64,000 bases of DNA, from assembly GCA_963920635.1 (NCBI GenBank), contig OY987307.1, positions 19,297,735 through 19,361,734 of the forward strand, written 5' to 3'. This document shows positions 1-11,644 of the stretch, in pieces (position 1 is the first letter of the stretch; every line of letters starts with the position of its first letter). Below the pieces are notes generated by a model. The model saw only the letters and a program-made list of their open reading frames with translations. It was not told where the DNA came from and did no database searches. The DNA is from Pseudeuparius sepicola (Eukaryota; Arthropoda; Insecta; Coleoptera; Anthribidae). Both the position numbers and the translations under genes were made by a program.

Positions 1-2
1 TT

Positions 3-178
3 ATATTGGGCATATTTGGACAAAAAATCAGCCAAATCTGATGGCTCGTTTGGAAAAACAATAAGGTTCTGGTAATTTTTTATTAGAAAAGAAGAAGAAA
101 ATACATTTCAGGTATATTGTTTTCGCAAACGAAACATCAGATTTGGCTGATTTTTTGTCCAAATATGCGCAATGTAAT
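3..178. repeat. Palindromic MITE
   Basis: Two arms of about 40 bp (near 5-44 and 134-174) are inverted copies of each other, both containing CAAAAAATCAGCCAAATCTG or its complement. About 90 bp of AT-rich spacer lies between them. The outermost bases are next to TA on both sides, which suggests a Tc1/mariner-type MITE, but the window edge prevents a firm boundary call. Confidence 0.6.
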
Positions 179-307
179 GTAGAATTTGAGTTGAGCATTG
201 GTTTTTTGAAAGACCTAGTAATTTTAAAAACAAACACCAAAAACACACTTGGGTTGGTACTATGTGTGATAATGCCCCCTTAAAATTTAATTTTTAATTT
301 AGGTAAA

Positions 308-811
308 TTTAAAATAGCAAATTTTCAAGAAACCCTATTAGGGATTTTTTTACGACAAAATGTTATTGAGAGAACTTGTTCAGAATGAAAAATTGAGTAG
401 ATTCTCAAAATTTGAAAAGGCTAGGCCTACAAAATTTTATTATTTCACGATGACCAACTTTCCTTAACAATATTTTGACGTGAAAGCTCTAGAAAGGACA
501 CATTTCTAAGAAAAAAGTGGGAGAAAAAGGCGAAAAAGCTAAAAATCAAAGTAGGCCTAGACTTTTGAAATTGTGCAGTTCTACTCAGTTTTTCATTCTG
601 AATAAGTTTTCTTAATAATATTTTGTCGTAAAAAAATCCTAATAGGCTTTCTTGAAAATTTACTACTTTAAAAAATCATAGCAGGCCATGAAATAATTAC
701 CCCATCCAAATACCACCGCCTATGAGACTACCAATAAAAAAATAGAGACCATTTTTTTCCCTTGTCCTTTATATAGTTCTGCGGTGTCCAGTATCAAACT
801 GGGACACACTG
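308..811. repeat. TA foldback MITE, 5'-truncated copy
   Basis: The segment ends in GTCCAGTATCAAACTGGGAC followed by ACACTG and TA. It is the same family as the complete element at 24550-25283: the internal sequences (CAAGAAACCCTATTAGGGAT and its inverted partner, and the GGCCTA-containing arms) match in order. The outer part of the left arm is missing; similarity starts near 308 in sequence equivalent to about 150 bp inside the full copy. It has no coding content. Confidence 0.75.
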
Positions 812-1059
812 TATATTATATAAATTATTTCGTTTAGAAATATTTATTTTGTTTCTTTTTTATTTTGTATCATTAAAACAAATTGTTTTGTCCGTTTTTT
901 TCCAAATTTTCCGGGAAAAAAACCGTTTTTTTTCCGACGATCAATTTTTCCGGAAATTTTAAACCTGTAGTTGTGCTTGCACCTGCGTGTGGTAATTTAT
1001 AATCAGGTGCAAAATCTGCACTTAGATATAAAAAATGCTGGAATTGCTATGTGATATTG

Positions 1060-1500
1060 CATATGTAACTGTTTCTCCTGAAACCATAAAACCGTACAAC
1101 TGTTCTTCTCCGCGCCGTTTCTTGCAAAACCCGGAAAATAATAAACAACTTTCGCAGCGATTGAGACGTAGTTTCCCCGGCACCGGTCACAACTAATTAA
1201 ATTCAGAACCGTTCTGCCTTAAAAACATCTCGAGCCGCGGCTATCGGCGAGCGGGCAATCCCGCACAGGAAATGATAAAATCCTCGCGTACTCTCACCTG
1301 TAAATTATTATATTATATTTGCCGCAGACGCATTCCCGATGCAATCGTTAACTTCCAGCGGGAGTCTACGGTCCGACAAAGAAATATCCCGGGATGGCTT
1401 TCACAGAGCGGCTTTGATCGCGCAGCGAGCGGGGGCCGTTTGCACTGCGAGCACCGCGGTTTTGACTGTCGTCGGGCCGTTTAATATCGGTCATATTAAT
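1060..1500. other. GC-rich island, no gene recognised
   Basis: This is a GC-rich block within AT-rich DNA, with CpG-rich stretches such as GAGCCGCGGCTATCGGCGAG. The open frames here are short and resemble no known protein. It could be a conserved non-coding element or the residue of an old exon; the sequence alone does not decide. Confidence 0.35.
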
Positions 1501-1646
1501 AAACCGGTTTAAAAAGTATAACAGCTGAAAAAGAAGGCATTATTAGTACAGTCGGAAATGACGGTGTGCACCGCAATGTAGGTATCAGGCGAAAACACAT
1601 GTTCCTTTCCAGGGCCGTAGCTAGGGTTTTTCCAATATCAAATATA

Positions 1647-3172
1647 CAGGGTGAGTTTTTTCGATGACCGCTATGGGGATCTCGGAAACTAGCAGAGCTA
1701 GAACAAAGGTTAAATGGAGAAAGAATTGCGGTTTTGAACGCTCAATGTAATGACCCTTTTGGATTTTTAAAAAAGTTCATGGGCTCACTAGATATTTTGA
1801 AAAGAGTGATTTGTTGCTATTTAATCAGATCTCTGTAGCTCCGTTATTTCTGATTATACAGAAAAACTGTAGAGACAAAAATTGTAGATAATTTTGGGCT
1901 TAATAAGATAATCTTATCCAATTTTTTATGTTGTTTGTGATTTTTGAGATATGACATAAATTTGTGTTTTTTTAAAATGTAAATCATAGTTGGCTGTGGC
2001 CTTATAAAATCGGCCATTTTTTGAGCTTTCCAAAGATATAATACTCGGCATAGTTATCATAAAAAATAAAAGAGCTATGGCTAATTTTCTGATTTCACAT
2101 AGTCAGCCATGGAATATTTTCATAACTACGTTCTATTTTATAAGTAGACATACTTCAAACTTTCAAATGTTTTATTTTTAGCTGGTAATTAACAAAATGT
2201 AACAAAATAAAACAAAAATTAAGAAACTCAAATTCAAATTATTAGATATTATTTTAAAAGGTCACCTTTTAAAATAAAAAAGGTGTTCAAACAATCCACC
2301 ATTATTATTTATGCAAATATAGCATCTTTTTAAAACTGAATTTGTCGCCTTTCTTAGAGAGCGCCTGTCAATACTGGCAGTTGCTTCTAAAATAGCTGCT
2401 CTTAATTAAACAATTGCCTCATACTTTATTTTGTACTGTTCCCCACAAAAAGAAATCCAAAACAGACAAATCGGGGGATTGGAGCGGCCAGGAAATAGGT
2501 TTATTTCTCCCTATCAAAATATTGATAGAGCTGATCTAGGTAATTTCTTACGTGCAAATAATTATGTGGTGGACATCCATCATGATAATTTTTGTTTTAT
2601 TTTGTTACATTTTGTTACCAGCTAAAAATAAAATATTTGAAAGTTTGAAGTATGTCTAATTATAAAATAGAACGTAATTATGAAAATATTCCATGGCTTA
2701 CTACGTGAAAATTAAAAAAAAATCGGAAAATTAGCCAGCCATAGCTCTTTTATTTTTTATAATAGCTATATGCCGAGTATTATATCTTTGGAAAGCTCAA
2801 AAAATGGCCGATTTGATAAGGTCACAGCCAACTATGATTTACATTTAAAAAAACACAAGTTTTTGTCATATCTCAAAAATCACAAAGAACATAAAAAATT
2901 GGATTGGATTATATTATTAAGCCCAAAATATCTACAATTTTTGTTTCAACAATTTTTCTGTATAATCAGAAATAACGGAGCTACAGAAATCTGATGAAAT
3001 AGCAAAAAATCACTCTTCAAAATATCTAGTGTGCCATGAACTTTTTTACAAATATCTAAAAGGGGCATTACATTGAGCATTCAAAACCGCAATTCTTTTC
3101 CCATTTAACCTTTGTTCTAGCTCTGCTAGTTTCCGAGATCCTCTTACTGGTCATCGAAAAAAACTCATCCTG
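1647..3172. mobile_element. 1.5 kb TA foldback nested in the hAT MITE
   Basis: The element starts CAGGGTGAGTTTTTTCGATG and ends in the matching inverted sequence CATCGAAAAAAACTCATCCTG. It is flanked by TA at 1645-1646 and 3173-3174, so it is of Tc1/mariner type. The two arms are hundreds of bases long and meet near 2280-2420. A second copy of the family is at 33287-34782. The interior carries a decayed mariner-like transposase fragment on the minus strand. Confidence 0.88.
2285..2600 (-). pseudogene. Decayed mariner-like (DD41D-related) transposase fragment
   Basis: Reading the minus strand from about 2600 gives H-D-G-C-P-P-H-N-Y-L-H-V-R-N-Y-L-D-Q-L-Y, the region around the second catalytic Asp. 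After a stop and a frameshift comes the equivalent of P-I-S-W-P-L-Q-S-P-D-L-S-V-L-D-F-F-L-W-G, which holds the third acidic residue. The fragment aligns with the better preserved plus-strand copy at 33864-34191. The N-terminal helix-turn-helix region and the first catalytic Asp are absent, so no active protein can be made. Known mariners have this acid-rich SPDL..LD.FLW block just before the C-terminus. Confidence 0.72.
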
Positions 3173-3404
3173 TATATTGCCAAACGCAAACGCTTGACCT
3201 TTATTGGCATGTTACATCCTTATTTATACAGGTATAAACAAGGGTTACATGTTATTACAATCATATCCAAGCAGTACAATCGTCCAAGCAGTACAATCGG
3301 CCAGCACGATTATTTATTTTTCCATTTTGGCGGGCGCAGGGCGCGTTAATTAATTTTATATATTATATCATCATCCCCCCCTTATATACGGCCCTGTTCC
3401 TTTC

Positions 3405-5394
3405 ACGTCAAACTTAAGTAGAAGTAGGTAACAAGAGAAGAGTGTTATTAACAAATAACCTAATGTATTCAATGTATCAATGTTATATGTAATGCAAATT
3501 TTAAAGTTTTATCAAACTCACCGAACCAGTTTTCATTCAGCAAGTGGCATACTACCGGGTAGTGTCACTACTAGAGGTGTTGCAGAGGGGAATGTTACTG
3601 TTCCCTGAAAGTTTCATCGAACAACGCGTTAAATCAAAGCCCATTAACGGTCATTAGGCTAACAGAATTTCATGTCCATTATTTTATTTCTTTGGTTTAC
3701 ACTGCGACGAATCCATTCTCACAATGGAAGTAAAAAGTGTTTTGTGCTTTGTTGTATCAATACCAGCGGCAACCCAGACAAATTATTTCTGTACAATAAC
3801 ACAACCTTCTCAAGTTTACAAGCCATGTGCAAACATGTGGCAACGCCGCAGCGGGACGGTTCAACAGGTCTATGCAGTATAGAGCAGTCTGCACTTTGGC
3901 TTAGTTTATCTTTTCTAATATAGATGTTCAACCTTCCTTTTAAAAATTATAATTAAATACATTTGTGAACTTTGTTTCAACAATTGGGTATCTATGTAAG
4001 TAGGTACATTTGTTTAACAGGCAATAAAAGCAGTAACAAGTAACAAAATATACACAGAAGTATAAGTATTTATAATAAGTACGATTCCCGGTGTAGATAA
4101 GTACATTTTCGACAAATAATAAATATGGTCAACTTGCGGGAAAATAGAGTGAAGTCATTTTTTTGAGAATTTTTCGCAAAGTGCTCGATCAGGCGAATGA
4201 TCTATTTTCCCTTAGGTATGGTTAAATTTTCATAAAAATACAAACAAGCGAGAGTAATCTCTTTGAATTGAAATGGCAGTTAGGGTCAATTTCATAATAC
4301 ATTCAACTAAATTATCTTTCGACTTTAACATTAGGTAAAGAAATTTTTGCAACAATACTAAACAATGGATGGATTGTTAGAAAGCTCCTTTAATTTTAAA
4401 GGGTACTTTAGTTTGCGTATGCCATTGGCCCTTAATCATTTTATTCTTAAATTTTCGTCCTTTGGAAAGCCCATAATGAATAAAAGTTGACCGCTTGTCG
4501 TCAAGCAAAGAAAACCTAGCTACTTCAAGTCATTATTACGATTTGACTTACAGCCAGGTACATAACTAAGTTCTAGCTTCCCTCGACGGTTCTACGCATC
4601 TTTAGGCTTGAAATGGTAAAGGAATGATTCTTCACTAGAACTTTTATAGAAATGTTTCACTTTTGCACACACAACACAAATTTATAAAAAAGCACTTCGG
4701 GCTGTCTGTTTCCACCCAGAGACACACTGCCTCGTCGTATCAATCTGGCGACGATAACACTACCCGCACTACACAAATTAATTCTGGTAAATTTCTTGTA
4801 AAATCAACTGACAGGCAGTGTGAGGGCACGCGATGTGGATCCCAATCCCTTGTTGCCAATTTTCTCTACTTCAGGGCTCCCCTAAGTCGGTTGTGACAAT
4901 AATATGCATTTCGGCGAAATCAATGATTGGCAGCCGTAAACTCCCAAACAAATAAAAAACGTTAGTTTTATTTCGAGAATTATTTTGACGAACACTATAC
5001 TAAAGCTAATAACCTCCACACTCACATTCACATTCACGTTTCTGATTTTTGTTGGTAAACGCACATACCGTATCAAATTCGACAAAATATTATGGATAAA
5101 CCATAATTAGTTATTCGAACATTGATTCACAAATCCGTCTTACAGTTTTGCAAAAAGCCTGCCGATAACTTGGCCATGAAACAAACAATAATTACCTATT
5201 TATGATTTGAAATCTTTCCTGTATATCGTATCCGCCCTAGTTCGACATTTTTATGTGAAATGTGACGCGCCAAATGATGACGGACGGTAAAATAAGACAC
5301 TAACAATTTTTCTAAGTATAACAGCAATTTTGTCATAGGTATTTTGGTGAGTTTTAAACTGTGTGACAGTAGTAGGTATTTCGAATTACGGTCA
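3405..5394. other. AT-rich DNA, nothing recognised
   Basis: About 2 kb of AT-rich sequence. Small open frames occur but none looks like a known protein, and there are no clear inverted ends. It contains some purine/pyrimidine-rich simple sequence near 5015-5040 (repeated CACATTCA). Confidence 0.5.
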
Positions 5395-5657
5395 CGTTTT
5401 AACACGGGCGTAGCCAAGGGGGGGGGGTTTCGGGGGTTCAACCCCCCCCCCCCCGAAATAAGCAAAATATTACCTAATATTATACCGAAAAAATACGAGG
5501 AGTGAAGAGTTAAATTATTATTACGTTTGAATATATGTAGTAATAGTAGCACCTAGCGCCATCTTTTGACGAGAGGCAGACGCAATTGCAGCCGAACTAT
5601 TTTGTATTGTAGGAACACTTTGCGTTGTTTCTCGATTATTCGCCACGCCCCTCGGTC

Positions 5658-5835
5658 GAAATGAGCGGAACTTTGTGGAAGTTCGTGGAAGTTTCTGGAC
5701 GGCTACTGGGCTGCTATATAAGCGGCGCCGCGGCGCGTGACCGCGCTTACGGCAGTATTGTTCCATGCGAACTCGAAGCGAATAAAAGTGAAAAGTGGTG
5801 AACGAATAGTGAAGAGAATTAAGTGTACCGTGTAA
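5658..5835 (+). promoter_or_regulatory. Heat-shock-type promoter: phased HSE array, TATA, A-rich leader
   Basis: Pentamer units in strict 5-bp phase run from 5668: GAA 5668, TTG 5673, GAA 5678, TCG 5683, GAA 5688, TTC 5693, GAC 5698, with another GAA at 5658. Five of the eight units are exact or one base off, and GAAGTTTC at 5688-5695 is a perfect nGAAnnTTCn dimer. TATATAAG starts at 5715 and an arthropod initiator-like CAGT lies at 5753. The following leader is A-rich (GCGAATAAAAGTGAAAAGTG) and ends in a splice-donor-like GTGTAAGTGAG near 5830. Known insect Hsp70 genes have this arrangement. Whether it was captured from a host heat-shock gene or is the element's own promoter is inference. 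Confidence 0.72.
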
Positions 5836-6042
5836 GTGAGTAATTTTAGTGCGCTGTTATTCGATGACCTTGTTAAGGATAGATACGTGTATCATTATTA
5901 CTGTCGAAAAATGGAGGGGAAAAAAGGAAGGGTGATAAACCTAAAGGTATGGACTACTGGAAAAAGTGGTGTAGTCAAGGTCAAGGGGTTTCTAATAAAG
6001 AAACAAATTTGGATTTAGCTATCAAAGCTTCAGCTACCTTGC

Positions 6043-6328
6043 ATGCTGATAAGAAGACTGCCTACCCCGAAATCTAGTTTGGAATGCCTAGATCTGTGCG
6101 ATAAAAACCTTTATGCTAATATTTACACATTACTACAAATCTTGGCTACCATTCCTGTATCCACTGCTACCCCAGAAAGGTCTTTCTCGAGCCTAAGGAG
6201 ACTGAAAAACTATTTACGAAACACTACTTAATGGTTTGGCTCTAATGAACATTCACTATGGAACAGAAATTCATGCAGATGAAGTAGTGGATATATTTAA
6301 AAGAAAAAGCCGAAGATTTCTTCTTTAA
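6043..6328 (+). pseudogene. hAT transposase C-terminal (hATC dimerisation) remnant, ZMYM1-like
   Basis: The frame opening near 6043 encodes L-A-T-I-P-V-S-T-A-T-P-E-R-S-F-S-S-L-R-R, the diagnostic hATC block, then L-K-N-Y-L-R-N-T-T and a stop at 6229-6231. In a shifted frame directly after come R-L-N-G-L-A-L-M-N-I-H-Y-G, then D-E-V-V-D-I-F-K-R-K and R-R-F-L-L with a stop at about 6328. That is the normal C-terminal tail of this family, so the break is a small indel near 6229. In intact hAT transposases hATC mediates dimerisation and completes the catalytic fold. The BED finger and most of the RNase-H core are missing. It lies downstream of the HSE promoter on the same strand, inside hAT ends 5403-8071. 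Confidence 0.85.
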
Positions 6329-6427
6329 TGGTTTTAGATTTAGCGCAGAGGAACGAAATTAATTTATCCATTTCATTTAAAGTTAAGAACTTTAAAAATA
6401 TGTCGTAGTTTTTCGGATGAATATATA

Positions 6428-7971
6428 CAGTGTGTCCCACTTAAGGACTGACCACCCCTGTAAAATTTTTATTTATAGCTCGATTTTCATAAACTTTTTT
6501 TTGTTGGATAGAGCTTCAAAAATGGCATCAAACACATAATTCAGGTGCCTCGTGCGTTAAAGTCATGGCCCACTGAGACGGTGTTTTAGTGCTGAAATTT
6601 CGAGAAGTACTATTAGGGATTTTTTTTAGAGGAAAATTAGAGATTCAAAATTTTTATTGCCACACTTAAGGGCTGACCACCCTCGTAAAATTTTTATTTA
6701 TAGGTCGATTTTCATAAAAAAAAATTGTTGAGTAGAGCTTTAAAAATGGCATTAAATGCATAATTCAGGTTGCCTTGTGCGTTAAATTCATGGCCCACTG
6801 AGACGGTGTTTTAGTGCTGAAATTTTTAGAAGTACTATTATGGATTTTTTAGAGGAAAATTAATGCCAAATTCTTAATCAGCATTGTTCGAAACCCAAAT
6901 GTACCAATTTGCTTTGCCGTAGCTCTACAGGGAGTTTCTAAATTTTTATTGCCACACTTAAGGGCTGACCACCCTCGTAAAATTTGTATTTATAGCTTGA
7001 TTTTCATAAACTTTTTGTTGGGTAGAGCTTTAAAAATGGCATTAAATGCATAATTCAGGTTCCTCGTGCGTTAAATTCATGGCCCACTGAGACGGTGTTT
7101 TTAGTGCTGAAATTTCGAGAAGTACTATTAGGGAGTTTTTAGAGGAAAATTAATGCCGGTTTCTTGTTCAGCGTTGTTGGAAACCCAAACGTACCAATTT
7201 GCATTACCATAGCTCTACAGGGTGTTCAAAAAAAAATTACAAGGAAAAGTAAGGCCGGATTCTTATATGCAGTGAGAGGTTCCAAACAAAAACGTACTAA
7301 TTTGTAATTAATTTTCTTAATTTCTAGTAAGTTGGTCACTAAAATATTCGTGAGGAACTCATATTCTTTCAAAAATTTATTAGCGAACAATTTTTTTATT
7401 TAATTTAATATCATCAAATACATGAATAAACAACACAACATAACATAAACTCAAATTTCAGTCATTTCAATTAGTCCTCCATTTTCTAATGCAAATTGGT
7501 ACGTTTGGGTTTCCAACAACGTTGAATAAAAATCTAGCATTATTTTTTCTCTAAAAAAAGTCCCTAATAGTACTTCTCGAAATTTCAGCACTAAAACTTC
7601 GTCTCAGTGGGCCATGAATGTAACGCACGAGGCACATGAATTATGCATTTAATGCCATTATTGAATCTCTATCCAACAAAAAAAAGTTTATGAAATCGTG
7701 CACTAAACTAAAAAACTAAACACTAAAAATTTTGAAACGTCCTGTAGAGCTATGGTAATGCAAATCGGTACGTTTGGGTTTCGAACAACGCTGAATAAGA
7801 ATCCGGCATTGATTTTCCTCTAAAAAAATCCCTAATAGTACGAGCACGAGGTACCTGAATTATACATTTAATGCGATTTTTGAAGCTCTAGCCAACAAAA
7901 AAAAGTTTATGGAAATCGAGCCATAAATAAAAATGTTACAGGGGTGGTCAGTCCTTAAGTGGGACACACTG
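6428..7971. mobile_element. TA foldback with internal tandem subrepeats
   Basis: The termini are CAGTGTGTCCCACTTAAGGA and its inverse, flanked by TA at 6426-6427 and 7972-7973. The left arm contains three direct subrepeats beginning with a CACTTAAGG(A/G)CTGACCACC motif (6436, 6662, 6954), and the right arm contains inverted equivalents. It is inserted inside the hAT at 5403-8071. It has no coding capacity and probably moves through a Tc1/mariner transposase supplied in trans. Confidence 0.88.
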
Positions 7972-8109
7972 TAGATATTAAATTTCATGTAAGTATATTT
8001 TTGTTGTTTTATTTGCTTCTCAAACTAAACCCCCCCCCCCCCCCCAAAACTAAATCCTGGCTACGCCCGTGCGTTTTAATATTGTTATTAACTTATGCTG
8101 TTGGATTGC

Positions 8110-8560
8110 ACCTAATAAATACCTAAATAGACAAATATCCGGCTCGAGTACAGTCTTCTGGAACCGCCGCGCCGCCGGTAAAGCTACGCTGGCGCCACCT
8201 ATGCGCCCGCCCGCCTCTAATTTATTTCCGTCCCCGTCCCAGCGGGAACAAATAATTTATCGTACATCTTTTTCAACAGGTTATAAGGCGGGCAGAAGAC
8301 ACGGAATCTGGCTGTACCGCCGGTTGTTTATAGCTGGCTGCGGCCTGTATGTAGTTTGGCCTCCTGGCCCGATCGCTGGCTCGGTTTTTTGCCAATCCGA
8401 AATCCGGTAGGGCTGACAGTCGTTAATATCGGCTACGGCGCTCGGGAGATTGTGCTTAGAGCGCCGCCGCTCACGTCGTTTCAACCTTATCTTACCAAGT
8501 GCCGTTTTTGCGGAGGGTTTGAAGGTCTAGAAAGCAAATAACTAACCTTTTAACCGATTG
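8110..8560. other. GC-rich island
   Basis: A strongly GC-rich block (for example CCGCCGCGCCGCCGGTAAAG) directly right of the hAT element. Open frames in it do not resemble a known protein. It is one of several such islands spaced through the window and is a candidate non-coding regulatory element. Confidence 0.35.
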
Positions 8561-9625
8561 CTACAAAAAGGGTTAGACAATAAACGAATTCACGTAACTA
8601 AGCTCGCCAATGTCGAGTCCTTACGGGAGTTCCAAAAACTAAACAACGTTGATGCCGTGGAAGCCCAAAGGCGATGGTCAAGACTATTTTAAAACTTCAC
8701 TCAACCGCTTAAAACATTATAGAAAGAATGGAGAAGCAAACATTGTACAGGATGATAGCCACGCAACATTTTACCTCCTATATTTCTATATATTTTTTGA
8801 GTTGTAGAAAAGATTTAAAAAAAATTTGGGCTTAATATCAGAATTTTAAATACCTATAAAGAGTTTTTTCGAAAGAAGAACTTCTTATATTTTTAATTGG
8901 AATTAGTATTGAAATATTTGACTTTGGTTTAAAATATTTTCCTAAGATTTTTGACCTAGTTCCTCACTTAATGCCTATGTTAAATTTATAAATCTTGTTG
9001 TCAACAAAACAAAAAATTAACCCTTTTGCCAAAACTAGCTTTCCTGAAGTTGCAAGTTCACTACTGTTAGATAAATTAACTATTGTTGTGTTGACGAAAT
9101 TGTCTGATTCAATTCCTCACTCTGTCTTTTCTCAACTAATCTTTGGAATTTGTTAATTTATCTAAGTTTAACTCTATCATAATGCCTATTTATAACTTAT
9201 GCTGATATAATCTTTTTTATGTATATTTTTAGGTATAGAAAAACACAGCTGGTGGCCAAAGAGTGCTGGATTTAATAGCTTTATCAGTGTGATTTACTAA
9301 TTGTCCTACACTGACTGGGATTACTACGGCTTTCTAGGGGTTTCCGTAGCACTTGAGCGAATGCTGTGCTGGTTCTATCGGAAAAAACAAGACAAAATAA
9401 TAGTAATTGCCCCCCTCCCCCGCACAAGCATTCAGTAGCTTCTCGGGTACTCCTAGTTTGGAGTATTGTGAGGGTGAGAATTATTATTATTATCAAAAAG
9501 ATACCTACACTTCCTCTAATGTTTTCCTGTATTTTATTTATATCAGCCATAATATATGTGTTTATGTTACTCCTTTGGTTCTGGATTCTTTCTCTTATCA
9601 TCTGAAAAATATTTTGCTATATATC
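8561..9625. other. AT-rich DNA, nothing recognised
   Basis: No recognisable coding content. A lone TACAGGATGATAGCC at about 8748 resembles the end of a TA-flanked MITE, but no partner was found. A run of ATTATTATTATT near 9480 is simple sequence. Confidence 0.4.
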
Positions 9626-9627
9626 TC

Positions 9628-10268
9628 CTAAATTTGAGGAGGAAATTAAAAATATCAAACATGTTCCAGTTATCCTACTGAAATTGTTGAGTTGAGTTTT
9701 TCAGGATTGCTACAAATAGGATAGGTAGGTAGGTAGTAAACATTAATTGTAAATGATAAAATATGATAAAAAAACAATAAATACTAATAGAATTAGGGAT
9801 AAAAATCCAAACATATATTAAGATGGATGATAGTTAAAACGAAACAAAGTTTTAAAAAATTGCATTTATAAAATTCCTTGTGAATGTGGAAAGTTTTACA
9901 ACATGAGGAATGTTCTAGAATATGGAACGTTCTAGAGACTTGTAGGCCATTTAACGTTCGTTTAAACGAACATAAAAATTATATCGGGCAAAATCTAATT
10001 TCAAATTCAAAAATATGTGAACACTCTTTTAATAATAATCATAGACAGGTCCCAACCAATTCTCAAAGAGGAAGTAGGAAATAGGCGAAAAATTAATCCG
10101 AATCGCCATTTATTCTAGGAAATACAGACATCTGTGTTGCTGAATGTTCAGTGGAATTCGGTACAAAATTATTACCAGTTATTCAAAGAGAAGTAGGTTG
10201 TTGTTTTTGTTGGCATGACACTTTGATTTGACATTTGTTATCATTACACTTTGACCCGATATTTCGAC
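9628..10268 (+). pseudogene. Penelope-like element fragment (GIY-YIG end)
   Basis: The plus strand encodes I-P-C-E-C-G-K-F-Y at about 9873, then E-T-C-R-P-F-N-V-R-L-N-E-H-K, then K-I-C-E-H-S-F-N-N-N-H. These are the landmarks of the GIY-YIG endonuclease domain of Penelope-like retroelements, and the order matches the better copy at 43417-44989. Upstream (9628-9720) is the linker following the reverse transcriptase, with a frameshift and a TAGG microsatellite. A short duplication around 9905-9937 (GGAATGTTCTAGA and GGAACGTTCTAGA) interrupts the GIY-YIG core. The reverse transcriptase itself is missing. It ends in tail sequence shared with the other copies. Confidence 0.85.
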
Positions 10269-10269
10269 A

Positions 10270-11644
10270 AATAAATATGAGTTTTTTTTTTTTTTTTTAT
10301 AAATCCCAAATTTGACATTTACCGCTAGGCCCAAGACCGCTTTTGAACACGTCATTTTTTATCCTTGTACAAGCGCAAACTACTGCCAGAGAAAAATTTC
10401 AAACAGTTCTACAAACAAAATTATTTTTACCCATTATGATGTAGACTTAATTTGTGCTGTGTCTCCCAAAAAGTATGCATAATGATTATTATATTCATTG
10501 AGTGTAAGTTGTAAGTAAGTTACACGGGAAGAATATATGTAAATTGTGTGAGAATGCCCAATCAAATGAAATAATATCATGTATTTGTAGTTGTAACCTG
10601 GTGGAGTGTAAATTTTGTAAAAATTTATAGGAACATTTTCTACGACTTTTATGTTTCCTGTTTTGTCTAACTCAAAAATGTATGGGGTAAAATGTTTCAT
10701 GAATCAGGCTGTACAAAAAAGTAACTAATTAATAACAATACAAATAAATGGGTCTTTATTTTTTTCAGAAAACAAGATGTGACAGGTAACTGAGGAGCTG
10801 TAACATTTATATATCCAACATATTTTTTCCTCATTACTATACTTATGTATTTCTAAATCTGCGAGCACTAACTTAGCGAATCGACAAATTAGTTTGCAAC
10901 TGTCCCTTGTAGTTTGCAGCAGTTAAGTTCTACCCAGGGGTTGAAGAGGGCGCTGAAGATAAAAGGAAGCGCGGAGCACTAAGGATCGATGTCTTGGCAT
11001 CCGGTGGAGGCCAACACGGGCGTAGCCGCTACGTTTTATCCAGGAAGGCTTATTTTTAGTCGGTTAATTTTTAACGTCAGTAAGCAAAATTATGTGTTTG
11101 CATAGAAACAATAAACTTCATCTGTATATAACATATATGCAATACAATATGTTGTATTTTGTTACGATTCTTCTTATGACACTATTAAGTTGGTATACAG
11201 TGTCTCCGTCCTCTGTATGGGGGTTTGCAGTTGCTTATATGGGTTAGTCTCAATTCTACAGTCCGGATCAAAAGTCCATTAATTGCGTAGATTTCAATTT
11301 GTAAATGTGTAGTAGTTTTCCAGATACCCACATGTTGACGGTAAGTTTCCTGATAAATATTTCAAAATTCTCTTCGGGCTACGGTTTTCTATCGCCCCCA
11401 GGGTCTGGCAACACGGAATTCCAAACATCAGCCGCAAAATTCTACTAATATTTAATGAGCTCCCTAATACCGGATTAAATTATAACTGAAAGACTTTACT
11501 CGTCTCGGGGTTAATTGGTCGAGTGGATTTGTAATGAACCGAACACGACCCTTCACTAATTATACCTGAATTTTCGTGGTAAACATACTAAAATTCAGGA
11601 AAAGTAACAGGGCAATAGCAGTTCTTCTTCAAGTTTCTTCTGGA
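10270..11644. other. Mostly AT-rich DNA with one orphan hAT end
   Basis: No gene recognised. A 17-bp T run starts at about 10271. At 11015-11027 the 13-mer CACGGGCGTAGCC, identical to the terminus of the hAT at 5403, occurs once without an inverted partner nearby. This suggests a truncated relative of that family. Confidence 0.45.

Larger units (their letters stand above)
1610..3396. mobile_element. hAT MITE split by a nested foldback
   Basis: The 8-bp direct repeat TTCCTTTC lies at 1602-1609 and at 3397-3404, exactly flanking termini that begin CAGGGCCGTA and end in its complement TACGGCCCTG. An 8-bp target duplication with short CAG-type inverted ends is the signature of hAT elements. Without the nested element the unit would be only about 260 bp, with 37 bp left of the insertion and about 220 bp right, so it is a non-autonomous MITE. 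A run of C sits just inside the right end. Confidence 0.88.
5403..8071 (+). mobile_element. Deleted hAT element (ZMYM1-like) with 8-bp TSD
   Basis: The perfect 13-bp inverted ends CACGGGCGTAGCC (5403-5415) and GGCTACGCCCGTG (8059-8071) are flanked by the 8-bp duplication CGTTTTAA at 5395-5402 and 8072-8079. This combination identifies a hAT element. Inside are, in order, poly-G and poly-C tracts next to the left end, a heat-shock-type promoter, the 3' part of a hAT transposase gene, a nested 1544-bp TA foldback (6428-7971) and a poly-C tract next to the right end. Without the foldback the element is about 1.1 kb, far below a complete hAT, so most of the transposase has been lost by internal deletion. 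Confidence 0.93.
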
